Counted from the stretch's first letter, positions 1-8,516 are shown. The stretch is 64,000 bases of DNA from Gemmatimonadota bacterium (GCA_016873995.1 VGVR01000014.1:1-64000); one strand, 5' to 3'. Numbers and translations are program-made. The notes: generated by a model not told the origin, from the letters alone.

Positions 1-233
1 AGGCCAGGCGGTGTAATCGCCGCAATGCGCTCGCCGCGTATCCCGATGTCGCCGGCGTACCACGGATTCCCCGTGCCGTCGACGATGCGTCCTCCCTCGA
101 TGATCACATCGTAGGAGCCCGGAGCGAGGGGCTCAGCGGGCGCTCGCGGCGGGGCGACCGACGCGACCGGCGGTGAGCCCCCGCAGGCAGTCAGTGCCGC
201 GACTGCGACGGCGACCCCGAGGGCCCGACGCAT
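1..233 (-). CDS. N-terminal part of a secreted amidohydrolase (partial)
   Basis: The gene starts at the ATG at 233 and runs off the left edge, so about 77 codons are visible. They show a lipoprotein-type signal ending in L-T-A-C-G-G, a Pro/Ala-rich linker, and then the opening strands of a metal-dependent amidohydrolase: YDVIIEGGRIVDGTGNPWY followed by G-D-I-G-I-R-G-E-R-I. That signature is typical of the D-aminoacylase / dihydroorotase-like superfamily (N-acyl-D-amino-acid deacylases). The metal-binding H-x-H lies outside the window, so activity cannot be judged. The MarR gene ends only 16 bases upstream on the same strand, which suggests cotranscription. Confidence 0.75.
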   Translation of the reverse strand, partial: MRRALGVAVAVAALTACGGSPPVASVAPPRAPAEPLAPGSYDVIIEGGRIVDGTGNPWYAGDIGIRGERIAAITPPG

Positions 234-249
234 CGTCGCTGTCTCGGCC

Positions 250-753
250 TCAGTCGTCCGACCGGTGCAGGTGGTCGCGAATGGTGTCGAGGCAGTCGAT
301 CAGAGCCGACAGCTGGTCCTGCTCGAGCGCCTGCTCGAGTGAGTCATCCGCCGCGTTCACGTGCGGATCCAGGTGGGCGAGGAGCTGAAGTCCCTCCTCC
401 GTGATGCGACACCAGACGCGCCGCCGATCCTCGGTACAACGCACGCGCGTCACCCACCCCTTCTCCTCCATTCGGTCGATCAGGCGTGTCACACCGGGAG
501 TGCGTTCCACCATGCGCTCCCCGATGGCGAGCGTGGGGAGGCCGTCTGGACCAGCGCCACGGAGGATGCGGAGCACGTTGTACTGCTGGAGCGTGATGCC
601 CGCCGGTTCGAGCACTTGGCCCACTCGCCGCCGCAAGTCATCCGCAGTCCGTAGCAAGGCCAGATACGCTTCCTGACTACGCGAGCGGAAGGGCTTCGAC
701 TGCTTGATCTCCTCTTGAATGGAGAGCGGCCGCACGGGTGCTTCTGTCGCCAT
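250..753 (-). CDS. MarR-family transcriptional regulator
   Basis: This 167-residue winged-helix protein is predicted to bind DNA as a dimer. The visible parts are an N-terminal dimerisation helix (about 25-50), helix-turn-helix strands around L-Q-Q-Y-N-V-L-R-I-L-R (about 55-65), the recognition helix region with V-T-R-L-I-D-R-M-E-E-K-G-W-V, and the wing with the typical D-R-R-R motif near 110. The ATG at 753 is preferred over a far-upstream start because the family's length is 140-170 residues and the upstream extension is Arg-rich and unlike any MarR protein. It lies just upstream of the partial amidohydrolase on the same strand and may regulate it. The ligand is unknown. Confidence 0.85.
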   Translation of the reverse strand: MATEAPVRPLSIQEEIKQSKPFRSRSQEAYLALLRTADDLRRRVGQVLEPAGITLQQYNVLRILRGAGPDGLPTLAIGERMVERTPGVTRLIDRMEEKGWVTRVRCTEDRRRVWCRITEEGLQLLAHLDPHVNAADDSLEQALEQDQLSALIDCLDTIRDHLHRSDD

Positions 754-926
754 AGCCTCGTTCTTCTTTGATCCAGGACGGCACAAAGGTACATCGTGGC
801 CCGCCCGACGACAGCGGCGCGCCCGGAGAGCCAAGGTGCCTGGCTGGTTCCCAGGTTCCCAGTGCCGAACTTGAGTCGGGATCCAGTGTCCCATATGCTC
901 ACCACGTCCCCCGGGATGGAGCCTCC

Positions 927-2219
927 ATGGGCCCTCGCGGCACCCCAATTCGCGCACGTTCTCTCGGCCGGTGCGTGGCTGCTCTGCTCCCGTGGATGGC
1001 CGCCGCGGGGTGCGCGCCCCGCCAGAGTATGCTCGATCAGCCGGTGAGCACGGTGCTCCTCCCGGCGCCAGAGGCCCAGGGCGGTCCGATGACGGTGGGC
1101 GAGCTCCGCCAGCGGCTCATGACGTTTGCGGACCTCGCCATGGGTGAGATGGCTCGCGCCTCGGCCGCCGCGCTGGCCACGGACTCGACCCCGAGCACGC
1201 GCGCGTTCGCTCAGGTCCTCCAGGCGCAGGTCGCCGCGACGAGTCTCTAGCTCGCCGTAGAGCCCGACCCCGAGGCCGCCCTCCAGGACCTCATGGTATC
1301 GATCGCAGCGGAGCGCGCGTCGCTCGGCCTGCTTCGCTCCTCACCCCCTGGCCCTGCGGCGATGGCGATCCTCGACACCACGCTCGGGCGTCTCGAGCGC
1401 GAGATCTGGTCGATCGGGGAGAGCACCTATCCAGCGTCCGAGGTGGCGGGACTGCGGGCGCGCCTGAAGAGCTGGCAGGAGACCGCCGTCTCGTCCCCGG
1501 CGGGAGTGGTGGACCTGCCCACAGCCGGGGGCCCCCAGATGAGCAAGGGGCTCTTCGCCCCGCTCGACGAAGCGAACCGGCAGCTGGAAGAGTCGCGCCT
1601 GCTGGGCGAGCGCTTTCTCTTCCTGGCCGAGCGGCTCCCGGTGATGACGCTCTGGCAGGCAGAGGCGGTCGCCTGGGAAATCCTCGCGGCGCCCGAGTCG
1701 CGGCGCACCCTGGACGGACTCGAAGTCATGTCGGCGACGCTCGAGCGCTTGGCGCTGCGCGTCGATAGCCTACCCGCCCTCATGGACGAGCAGCGCGAGG
1801 CGGTGTTCGCGGCCTTCGACGCTCGAGACGCCACTGCCCGTACGCTCATGTCGGACGCAGGGGCGCTGATCGCCGAAGCCGGACCGCTCATCGAGGGTGG
1901 CCAACAGGCCACCGCGAGCTTGGCCGCGGCGCTCGCGACCGCCGAGCGCACGGTGGCCGCACTCCGCGATGAGTCTCTGCCAGGCGGGGCCGCGTCGTTC
2001 GACATCGCGGCGTACGAGTCCGCTCTCGCCGACTTCCGCGCGGCTACCGAGGCGCTCTCGGCCTCGCTCGCTCGCGCCGAGGGGCTGGCCGGCACACCAC
2101 GCGACGTCGTCGACCACATGGCCTGGCGGGGCGCGCAGTTGATCGTGTTGTTCTTCTTGCTGCTCGCCGTCTACAAGCTCGTGCCGGTACTCGCGCGCCG
2201 GCGCGCCGAAACCCCCTGA
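927..2219 (+). pseudogene. Lipoprotein with C-terminal membrane segment, interrupted by an in-frame TAG
   Basis: One continuous frame of 430 codons is broken only by TAG at 1248-1250 (codon 108). The ATG at 927 follows a purine-rich GGATGGAG and encodes a lipoprotein signal ending A-A-A-G-C. The middle is helical and Ala/Glu/Leu-rich, and the end has a hydrophobic segment (Q-L-I-V-L-F-F-L-L-L-A-V-Y) followed by V-L-A-R-R-R. The sequence reads naturally across the TAG (S-L-stop-L-A-V-E-P-D-P). I recall uncharacterised bacterial proteins with this architecture, but the function is unknown. Reinitiation at the ATG at 1293 would give a 308-residue protein without the lipid anchor. It is either a nonsense mutant, a sequence error or a readthrough gene. 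Confidence 0.6.
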
Positions 2220-2220
2220 A

Positions 2221-2451
2221 CCTCGCGCCCAGGATTCTCACCATGCGGCTGCGCGCTCGTCCGACCACTTCATCGCGGATACGACGCGCGGCACCGACCT
2301 CGCCACCCTGGGGCGGTATGCGCTGGCTTGGCTGAAGCTGTACGTGGACCGGGACGAACGGTACCACAGCCTAATCTACAGAGCGCTACCGCCCGCAGAC
2401 GCCGCCAAGTTCTCTCGCTACGTAGCGAACCCCAGACGCGTCGCGGCCCAA
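2221..2451 (+). pseudogene. C-terminal remnant of a cutinase/PETase-like alpha/beta hydrolase
   Basis: Immediately after the preceding gene, frame 1 encodes D-S-H-H-A-A-A-R-S-S-D-H-F, then L-G-R-Y-A-L-A-W-L-K-L-Y-V-D-R-D-E-R-Y-H, then P-P-A-D-A-A-K-F-S-R-Y. This matches the C-terminus of bacterial cutinases and polyester hydrolases, where the catalytic histidine sits in a S-H motif followed by A-W-L-K-R-F-V-D-N-D-T-R-Y. The nucleophile serine and aspartate regions are missing, because the sequence upstream is the unrelated lipoprotein gene. No start codon with a ribosome site is seen. I read it as a decapitated gene left by a deletion or rearrangement. The frame stays open to 2691 but loses all family resemblance after about 2450. 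Confidence 0.6.
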
Positions 2452-2460
2452 AGACCCGCC

Positions 2461-2490
2461 GACCCGGCAGACACCCTCCTGCCGGGCCGG
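2461..2490 (-). terminator. Hairpin downstream of the CHRD lipoprotein gene
   Basis: GACCCGGCAG (2461-2470) pairs with CTGCCGGGCC (2479-2488) across an 8-base loop, just after the TAG of the minus-strand CHRD gene at 2501. The downstream side on that strand reads GGCGGGTCTTTGGG, so the T-tract is weak. It is a plausible intrinsic terminator. Confidence 0.45.
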
Positions 2491-2500
2491 CCCAATCGGC

Positions 2501-3055
2501 CTACTGGATCTGCCCGCGGACCTCACCACCCGCGAAGTCACCCGGACCGGTGTTCGTGGGCGCGACCCCGTCGTTCGTGTGCACGTTCACGTAGGCGTTG
2601 CCGGCCAGGATCTGCGTGCGCAGATCCTCGATCGTCTTGCCGAGCAGCGGGCCCACGAGGTTCGACGAGGACTTCGTGCCCTCGGCGATGACGCCCTGAA
2701 TCCGCCCACCGCCCGCGGGCACGTTGCCGTACAGGAAGAGGACGACGGGTCCGTTGGCGCCAGCAGCACCGACGTGAATGTGCGCCGCAACGACGTTCTC
2801 GATGTTGGCCACGATGAGCTTGTAGTCGAGCGTGCCGTCGTCATTGAAGTGGAAGACAGCCGTTCCACTTGCGCGCGTCGCGCGCGCAGGGACCTCCTCG
2901 TCGCCCGAGAGCGGGACCGCCGCGTTCGTCCCGTCGTTGGCGACCACGCCGAGCGACGGCGTCATGTCGTACACGGGGAGCACCATCGTCGGGCCCGACT
3001 CCGAGCACGCGGCGGTCGCGAGGGCGAGCGCCAATGCAGACACAAGAGACATCAT
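2501..3055 (-). CDS. CHRD-domain lipoprotein
   Basis: A 184-residue exported protein. The start is the first of two adjacent ATGs (3055), placed 6 bases after GGAGGT. A lipoprotein signal ends A-T-A-A-C. The rest is a CHRD domain (named from chordin; beta-rich, function unclear in bacteria) with the hallmark A-A-H-I-H-V-G around the middle and the closing G-N-A-Y-V-N-V-H-T-N ... G-E-V-R-G-Q-I-Q. It shares this ending almost word for word with the CHRD gene at 7879-8472, so the two are paralogues. It follows the ArsA-type gene by 80 bases on the same strand, and a hairpin follows it. Role unknown; probably displayed on the outer membrane or periplasmic face. Confidence 0.85.
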   Translation of the reverse strand: MMSLVSALALALATAACSESGPTMVLPVYDMTPSLGVVANDGTNAAVPLSGDEEVPARATRASGTAVFHFNDDGTLDYKLIVANIENVVAAHIHVGAAGANGPVVLFLYGNVPAGGGRIQGVIAEGTKSSSNLVGPLLGKTIEDLRTQILAGNAYVNVHTNDGVAPTNTGPGDFAGGEVRGQIQ

Positions 3056-3135
3056 AGACACCTCCATGGAAGGGTACTTGACGGGTGAAGCACCGAGAGG
3101 AGGCGGCCCCGGCAAGGTGGGGCGGACGTGGTACC

Positions 3136-4128
3136 CTAGTTGCCGGACGGAAACAAATGGCGCCCAACCTCCCGCAGCGCGTCGAGCCCGCCGACGTCCT
3201 TGGCGAAGAGCGGCACCCGCACCTGCGAGAGTCGGCGGAAAAGCCCGTCGATCTGCAGCAGGTAGGCGCTCTCCTGCGCGCGCCGCTCCTCCAGGAAGGG
3301 CCCCAGCGGTCCAGCCGGAAGGATCCGGTTCACCACGAGCCCGACTACGGGAATGTGGAAGCGGTGGAGGGCCTCGACGGCGCGCTCCGTCTCCAGGATC
3401 GGGAGCCGCTCCGGAATGAGCACCAGCACGAACGCGGTGACGGCCTCGTCGAGCAGGAGATGGCGCGCCTGGTGGAAGAGCCGCTGGCGGCGGAGCAAGG
3501 TGGCGCGGATGTGTGAGAAGCGGTCGTCCGACTCGAAGTGTGAGAGGTCGTCACCCTTGGGCCGCGCAGTCGTCTTCGAGAGACGGCCGATGACGTCGGA
3601 CATCTCGTCGGACTTCTCGCGGTGGCGAATGAGGCCGTCGGTCCAGGCGGCCATGATCTCCGGGAGCGAGAGCAACCGAATGGTCTGTCCGGTCGGTGCC
3701 GTGTCGAAGACGATGACGTCGTAGTCGGCACCCTCCGCGACCATCAGCTCGGACATGCGCTCGAGCATCGCGGCCTCCTCGGCGCCGGGCGAGGTGCACG
3801 CGAGCTCGACCTGTCGGTCGACCTCGTGGTACATGTCGGGGTGCACGAGCGAGCGCATGCTCGCTTTCACGTTCGCGAGGTATTCCTCCACGCGCGCGTC
3901 GGGATCGAGCTCGAGTCCCTGGAGGTTCGGCGCGAGCCGTCGAGGCTCGGCACCCAGCTGGACCTGGAAGACGTCGCCGAGCGAGTGCGCCGGGTCGGTG
4001 GAAACCACAAGGCAGCGCTTCCCTGACTCCGCGAGGTGCAGCGCGACGGCTGCGGCGGTGGTGGTCTTCCCCACACCGCCCTTCCCGCCCACGAACACGA
4101 TGCGACGGCCCGCGATGTCGAGCGCCAC
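3136..4128 (-). CDS. ArsA/GET3-family ATPase
   Basis: This 330-residue soluble ATPase has the deviant Walker A G-G-K-G-G-V-G-K-T-T (residues 14-23), the Switch I-like D-P-A-H-S-L-G-D near 46-53 and Switch II D-T-A-P-T-G near 143. These are diagnostic of the SIMIBI-class ArsA/GET3 group. The length is that of a single-domain member (GET3-like) rather than the duplicated arsenite pump ArsA. The CxxC zinc motif of eukaryotic GET3 is not evident, so membrane insertion of tail-anchored proteins or arsenite transport are both only analogies. It is the last gene of a tight cstA / CC-tail protein / ATPase run (22 bases after its neighbour). I infer that it works on or with those two proteins, perhaps as a chaperone-type ATPase for the transporter. 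Confidence 0.85.
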   Translation of the reverse strand: MALDIAGRRIVFVGGKGGVGKTTTAAAVALHLAESGKRCLVVSTDPAHSLGDVFQVQLGAEPRRLAPNLQGLELDPDARVEEYLANVKASMRSLVHPDMYHEVDRQVELACTSPGAEEAAMLERMSELMVAEGADYDVIVFDTAPTGQTIRLLSLPEIMAAWTDGLIRHREKSDEMSDVIGRLSKTTARPKGDDLSHFESDDRFSHIRATLLRRQRLFHQARHLLLDEAVTAFVLVLIPERLPILETERAVEALHRFHIPVVGLVVNRILPAGPLGPFLEERRAQESAYLLQIDGLFRRLSQVRVPLFAKDVGGLDALREVGRHLFPSGN

Positions 4129-4150
4129 GGCTACCCCCAGCGTCCGGCGT

Positions 4151-4399
4151 TCAGCAGCAACTGAACCACTCGGTCGGGGAGCGATCCATGCCCATGCGCT
4201 TGTGCCACTCGTGGAAGTCCTGGTAGAGCAGCGGCTGCAGCTCGAGGGTGAAGTAGGCCGCCGGGTTGGGCACGCCCACCATCTCGGAGAAGACGAGGAG
4301 CATGAACAGGTCGTCCTCTTGCCGCCTGGCGCGCGCCACAGCGCCCCGGAAGGGGGCGTTGTAGAACTCCTTCAGCAGCTCGGCGAGCTCCGCCAGCAT
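4151..4399 (-). CDS. Small protein ending in Cys-Cys, between cstA and an ArsA-type ATPase
   Basis: An 82-residue protein with no signal peptide or membrane segment. It is helical and acidic/aromatic, and terminates W-F-S-C-C. It begins 6 bases after the cstA stop and ends 22 bases before the ATPase start, so it is almost certainly cotranscribed with both. I recall small proteins with a terminal Cys-Cys annotated as 'cory-CC-star protein' in public databases, and the size and ending fit, but I cannot confirm membership here. The paired terminal cysteines could bind metal or carry a lipid or thiol modification. Given the ATPase next door, a role as client or adaptor of the ATPase is a reasonable guess. 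Confidence 0.7.
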   Translation of the reverse strand: MLAELAELLKEFYNAPFRGAVARARRQEDDLFMLLVFSEMVGVPNPAAYFTLELQPLLYQDFHEWHKRMGMDRSPTEWFSCC

Positions 4400-4405
4400 A
4401 CTCGC

Positions 4406-6076
4406 CTAGGAAGCGGCCGCCTCCCGCTTCGCACGCCCGAACGCCGACACTGCTTCGAGTGCCACGAGAATGCTCGCGCCCAAGATGAGCAGATCCATGA
4501 CGATGAGCAGCCAGTTCTGCGCCTCCCAGAACCCGCGCAGCTGGATGATCAGCGCCGGGATCGTCATGACGATCAGGAACGTGAGCGGAACGACCGTGAC
4601 CCACACCGGGCGCTTCAGCTTGATCAGGAAGACGGTCAGCACCATCAACGTGAGTGCACCTAGGAGCTGGTTGCTCGTGCCGAAGAGCGGCCAGATGATG
4701 AGCGCGCCGCCACCGCCACCGCCCGCGCCGAACGCGAGGAGAAGGCAGGAGCCCACCGCGATGAGCGTGGAGACGTTTCGCCCGGTCAGGGCCGGGATGT
4801 TGTAGATCGTCCCCCACTCCTGGATGATGTACCGCTGCAGCCGGACGCCGGCGTCCATGGTGGTGGCCGCGAAGAGGATCCCCATCACCGCAAGCATGGT
4901 CTCGGCGATGTTGTCCGGGAGCCCGAGCCCGTTCTCCATGATGATGGAGCCACCCCGTGCCCAAGCCGTGAGCCCCGCCGCCGGATACGACCCGCCGTAG
5001 AACGCGTTCCAGTCGGCGAAGGAGGCGAAGCCGGCCGTGCACGCGATGATGGCGGCCATGGCGAGCGTGCCCTCACCGACCGACCCCAGGTACCCGACCT
5101 GGCGTGCGTGTGGCTCCTTGTCGAGCTGTTTGGACGTGGTGCCGGAAGCCACCAGCCCGTGGAAGCCCGAGATGGCGCCGCAGGCGATGGTCACGAAGAG
5201 AAGCGGAACGATCGGGGGTGCGTTCGCGGGAGGGTTGGAGTTGAATGCCGGCGCCACCACGGTTGGTGCGGCCAGCAACACGGCGATGTAGAGGAGCGCG
5301 AGTCCGATGAAGAGCTGGATCCCGTTGATGTAGTCGCGCGGTTGGAGCAGCAGCCAGACCGGTAGGATCGACGCGATGCCCGCGTAAACGAAGAGGATGA
5401 CGACCCATTGGCCGGGCGCCGCGAGGCCTAGAAAGCTGGACGGCAGCTCGATGGGCATGACCGCACCTACCCAGATCGCGCCGTAGAGCACGCTCACGCC
5501 GATGACGGTGACCCAGAGGAGCGACATGCCCTTTTTGTAGATCAGCCATCCGATGACCATCGCCACCAGGATCACGATCCAGGTCGGGATCACGCTGCTC
5601 GGGACCGCGATGTGCTCGTTCGCGATGATGATCCCGAAGACCGAGTTCACCATGAGAAGGAGCAGGAAGATCACGATCATGAAGATCGAGCGGGCCCGAG
5701 GGCCTACGATATCCGCCGTGAGCGCACCGATCGAACGGCCTTGGTTGCGCGAGCTCGCCCACAGGGCGCCGAAGTCGTGGACCCCCGCGAAGAACACCGT
5801 GCCGATCGTCACCCACAGGAGCGCAGGGAGCCAGCCCCACACGACGGCGATGCCGGGACCGACGATCGGGGAGGCGCCCGCGACGGCCGAGAAATGGTGG
5901 CCCCAGAGGATGACCCGGCGGGTCGGCACGTAGTCGACGCCGTCCTCCATGGTGTGTGCCGGGGTCACGAAGTTCGGATCGAGACGGAAGATCTTCTCGG
6001 CCAGGTACTTCGAGTAGAAGAAATAGCCCGCCGAGAAGGCGCAGACCCCGATGACGACGAATACGATCGCGCTCAA
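4406..6076 (-). CDS. cstA: Carbon starvation protein CstA-type peptide/pyruvate transporter
   Basis: A polytopic inner-membrane protein of 556 residues with roughly 15-16 hydrophobic segments. Family hallmarks include the early Y-F-F-Y-S-K-Y-L-A region, D-G-V-D-Y-V-P-T-R-R, G-H-H-F-S-A-V-A-G-A-S-P-I-V-G-P and the G-F-H-G-L-V-A-S-G-T-T-S-K-Q-L motif. CstA proteins import peptides or pyruvate under carbon limitation. The start is TTG at 6076, preceded by GGGAG seven bases upstream, and it gives the expected N-terminal membrane helix. The length is shorter than the approximately 700-residue E. coli CstA but normal for the shorter class. It is first in an operon with the CC-tail protein and the ArsA-type ATPase, and is divergent from the gene at 6224. 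Confidence 0.9.
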   Translation of the reverse strand: MSAIVFVVIGVCAFSAGYFFYSKYLAEKIFRLDPNFVTPAHTMEDGVDYVPTRRVILWGHHFSAVAGASPIVGPGIAVVWGWLPALLWVTIGTVFFAGVHDFGALWASSRNQGRSIGALTADIVGPRARSIFMIVIFLLLLMVNSVFGIIIANEHIAVPSSVIPTWIVILVAMVIGWLIYKKGMSLLWVTVIGVSVLYGAIWVGAVMPIELPSSFLGLAAPGQWVVILFVYAGIASILPVWLLLQPRDYINGIQLFIGLALLYIAVLLAAPTVVAPAFNSNPPANAPPIVPLLFVTIACGAISGFHGLVASGTTSKQLDKEPHARQVGYLGSVGEGTLAMAAIIACTAGFASFADWNAFYGGSYPAAGLTAWARGGSIIMENGLGLPDNIAETMLAVMGILFAATTMDAGVRLQRYIIQEWGTIYNIPALTGRNVSTLIAVGSCLLLAFGAGGGGGGALIIWPLFGTSNQLLGALTLMVLTVFLIKLKRPVWVTVVPLTFLIVMTIPALIIQLRGFWEAQNWLLIVMDLLILGASILVALEAVSAFGRAKREAAAS

Positions 6077-6223
6077 GCGTGCACTCCCGGTGTGTAGAGT
6101 TCGGCCCGTCCACCCGCAGACCCAGGGGGAGGCAGCGCCAAGAATGGACCCGGGGTCGCGGCTCCGCAAGGTACGACTGTAGGTTGACCGGGAGCAGATC
6201 CCTCGAGACCTGGAGGAGTGCCA

Positions 6224-7702
6224 ATGTCGAAGAGAGGCGCACCCATCGCAGGGTTGATCGCAGTGTTGGCCTGGGTCTGGCCGGTGGGCGCTCAAGACGC
6301 TTCGTCCGTCCTGGCGGCGGCATCGCGTGCGATGGGGGTGGAGGCCTTGAGGACGGTGCGGTACACGGCAACCGGCTTCGATTTCGCTCTCGGACAGTCG
6401 GGCGTTCCGGGCGCGCCTTGGCCGAAGTTCATCAACCGGAGCTACACCCGCTCCGTCGACTTCCAGGCCTCGGCTTCACAGGTGGACCGCGTGCGCGCGC
6501 AGGGCGAGATCCCGCCGTACGGCGGCGGCCTCCAGCCGATCCAGGGCGACCAGCCGCAGAGCCAGACGATTGTTGCCGGGCCGAGCACACCCTGGGTGCA
6601 GCAGCTGGAGATCTTCATGCTGCCGCATGGCTTCCTGCGCGCCGCGGCGTCACGCAACCCGTCGTTGCGGCGTCAGGGCGCGTACTCCGTGGTGTCGTTC
6701 CGCGGCGAAAACGGCGCTCAGGTGAGCGGCTGGATCAACGCGCAGAACCAGGTCGAGCGCGTGGAGACCATGATCGACAACGCGGTCATGGGCGACATGC
6801 CCTTCGAGGCGATCTACTCCGACTACCGTGCGACCGGCGGCGTGCAGTTCCCCATGCGCATCGTCCAGAAGCAGGGCGGCTTCCCCATCTTCGATCTCAC
6901 CGTCGGTGACGTGACGGTGAACGCGCCCGTGAACATCCAGGCTCCGCAGGCCGGGGGACGCGGGGGCGCGCCGGCGGGTCGCGGAGCGGCGGGCGCGGGT
7001 GGCGGACGCGGAGGCGCGCAGGCTGCGGCGAGCACCACGCCCTCCGAGCAGATCGCACCCGGCGTATACCTGTTCACGGGCGGGTACGCGCCCATCGCAG
7101 TGGACATGGGCGACCACATCTTGTTTCTCGAGGCGGGCAACAACGAAGCGCGCGCGCAAGCCGTGATCGCGGAGGCCAAGCGCCTCATGCCGAACAAGCC
7201 GGTGCGATACGTGGTGGCGACGCACCACCACTTCGACCATGCCAGCGGGCTACGCGCGTTCGTTGCCGAGGGTGCCACGATCCTCACGCACGACTGGAAC
7301 GCGCCATACTTCCGAGATGTGTTCGCCAGGCCTCACACGCTGAACCCCGATGCGCAGCAGCGGGCTCAGCGCCCGCTCCAGGTGCAGGGCGTCGGTGACC
7401 GCCACGTGATCACCGGCAACGGGCACACGATCGAGCTGCACCGGCTGATGGACTTCGGGCACACGCCCGGGATGCTCGTCGCGTATTTCCCTCAACACCG
7501 CGTCCTGTACGAGGCCGACAGCTACAACCCGCCGGCCGCGGACGCTCCGCCGCCGGCGACGCCGAGCCCGTACAACCAGGCGCTTCTGGCGAACATCGAG
7601 CGGCTGAGGCTGTCGGTCGATCGCATCGTGGCGACGCACTACCCAGCGGACGGTCGTGTGGTGACCGTGGCGGAGCTCCGGCGGATGGTGGGAGCGAACT
7701 AG
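6224..7702 (+). CDS. Secreted metallo-beta-lactamase-fold hydrolase with N-terminal extra domain
   Basis: 492 residues. ATG at 6224 follows GGAGG by seven bases; an upstream GTG is less well placed. A Sec signal (about 1-25) ends V-G-A-Q-D. Residues about 30-240 form a domain of unknown function rich in beta strands. A Gly/Ala-rich linker (about 245-275) leads to a metallo-beta-lactamase domain with T-H-H-H-F-D-H at 333-339, a later G-H-T-P-G and a final A-T-H-Y-P, which supply the metal ligands. The aspartate in the HxHxDH motif is present, so it should bind two metals. The substrate cannot be told. It is transcribed away from cstA and ends at a strong terminator, so it is monocistronic. Confidence 0.85.
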   Translation: MSKRGAPIAGLIAVLAWVWPVGAQDASSVLAAASRAMGVEALRTVRYTATGFDFALGQSGVPGAPWPKFINRSYTRSVDFQASASQVDRVRAQGEIPPYGGGLQPIQGDQPQSQTIVAGPSTPWVQQLEIFMLPHGFLRAAASRNPSLRRQGAYSVVSFRGENGAQVSGWINAQNQVERVETMIDNAVMGDMPFEAIYSDYRATGGVQFPMRIVQKQGGFPIFDLTVGDVTVNAPVNIQAPQAGGRGGAPAGRGAAGAGGGRGGAQAAASTTPSEQIAPGVYLFTGGYAPIAVDMGDHILFLEAGNNEARAQAVIAEAKRLMPNKPVRYVVATHHHFDHASGLRAFVAEGATILTHDWNAPYFRDVFARPHTLNPDAQQRAQRPLQVQGVGDRHVITGNGHTIELHRLMDFGHTPGMLVAYFPQHRVLYEADSYNPPAADAPPPATPSPYNQALLANIERLRLSVDRIVATHYPADGRVVTVAELRRMVGAN

Positions 7703-7734
7703 TTCCACCACCGGCAGCGGACGAAGCGGCAAGA

Positions 7735-7772
7735 GCCCCGCAGCGGACGGACCGCTGCGGGGCTTCGCTTTC
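7735..7772 (+). terminator. Rho-independent terminator
   Basis: The 12-bp stem GCCCCGCAGCGG / CCGCTGCGGGGC with a 5-base loop (ACGGA) is followed by TTCGCTTTCT, 32 bases after the stop codon of the metallo-beta-lactamase-fold gene. Confidence 0.8.
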
Positions 7773-7801
7773 TGCGGGGCGCCGGAGGAATGCGTCCTGG
7801 T

Positions 7802-7830
7802 TTGACAAACAGGGCTCGCCTGGCTACCAG
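7802..7830 (+). promoter_or_regulatory. Possible sigma-70-type promoter for the second CHRD gene
   Basis: A perfect TTGACA lies at 7802-7807. Seventeen bases later comes TACCAG (7825-7830), a poor -10 box. It lies about 50 bases before the ribosome site and ATG at 7879. The -35 element is the main support. Confidence 0.3.
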
Positions 7831-7878
7831 ATGCCATATCAACAGCTTACCAGTCACTCTTCAACGGTTGGAGGATTC

Positions 7879-8472
7879 ATGTAAAGATCCATCGTCAGGG
7901 CGGGCCTGCTGCTTCTCACGGTCGCGGGCTTGGCAGCCTGTGAAGGGGACGTGGGGCCCGTTGGTCCCGCTGGTGCGACAGGTGCAACCGGCGCCACAGG
8001 CGCAACCGGACCCACCGGACCCACCGGACCCGCCGGCGCCAGCTCGTTCACCGCCGTGTTGAACGCGGCGAGCGAAGTCCCGACGAACGCGAGCACGGCC
8101 ACGGGAACGGCCACGATGGCGGTGGTAGGGCGGCTCCTGCTGTACAAGCTCGACGTCACTGGGCTCTCGAACGCAAGCGCGGCGCACATCCATGGTCCCG
8201 CCGCAGTCGGTGTGAACGCCGGGGTACGCATGAACCTCTGTGGAGGTGGCACCGCGCCGGCGTGCGCGACGGGCGCGCCGCTCACGGGCGTGCTCGTCAA
8301 TAGCTTTGCGTCGGACGTTTCCGGAATCACGTTCGATTCGCTGGTCGTCCTGCTCAGAAACGGGAACGCCTACATCAACGTCCACACGAACGATGGGGTC
8401 GCGCCCACGAATACGGGTCCCGGCGACCTCGCGTCCGGGGAGATTCGCGGGCAGGTGACGGTCGTCCCCTAG
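7879..8472 (+). pseudogene. CHRD lipoprotein with collagen-like stretch; stop codon at codon 2
   Basis: ATG at 7879 follows GGAGG by four bases, but codon 2 is TAA (7882-7884). Read past it, the frame gives a perfect lipoprotein signal (R-S-I-V-R-A-G-L-L-L-L-T-V-A-G-L-A-A-C), eight G-x-y collagen-like triplets, and a full CHRD domain with A-A-H-I-H-G and a closing A-Y-I-N-V-H-T-N ... G-E-I-R-G-Q-V. One base change (AAA or GAA to TAA) explains the stop. No other start in frame keeps the signal: the first alternative is TTG at 7930, which falls inside the lipobox. The gene is either freshly inactivated, misread, or controlled through an AUG-UAA start-stop. It is a paralogue of 2501-3055. Confidence 0.7.
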
Positions 8473-8516
8473 CTCGGGATCCGAGTGAGTCCGGCCGATC
8501 GGGTAGCAGGGCCGAG

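Noticed and set aside
2344-2691. 115-codon frame as a full gene
   Set aside because: Only the first third resembles a hydrolase tail. The rest is antisense to the CHRD gene and its terminator, so I kept it as a remnant ending near 2451.
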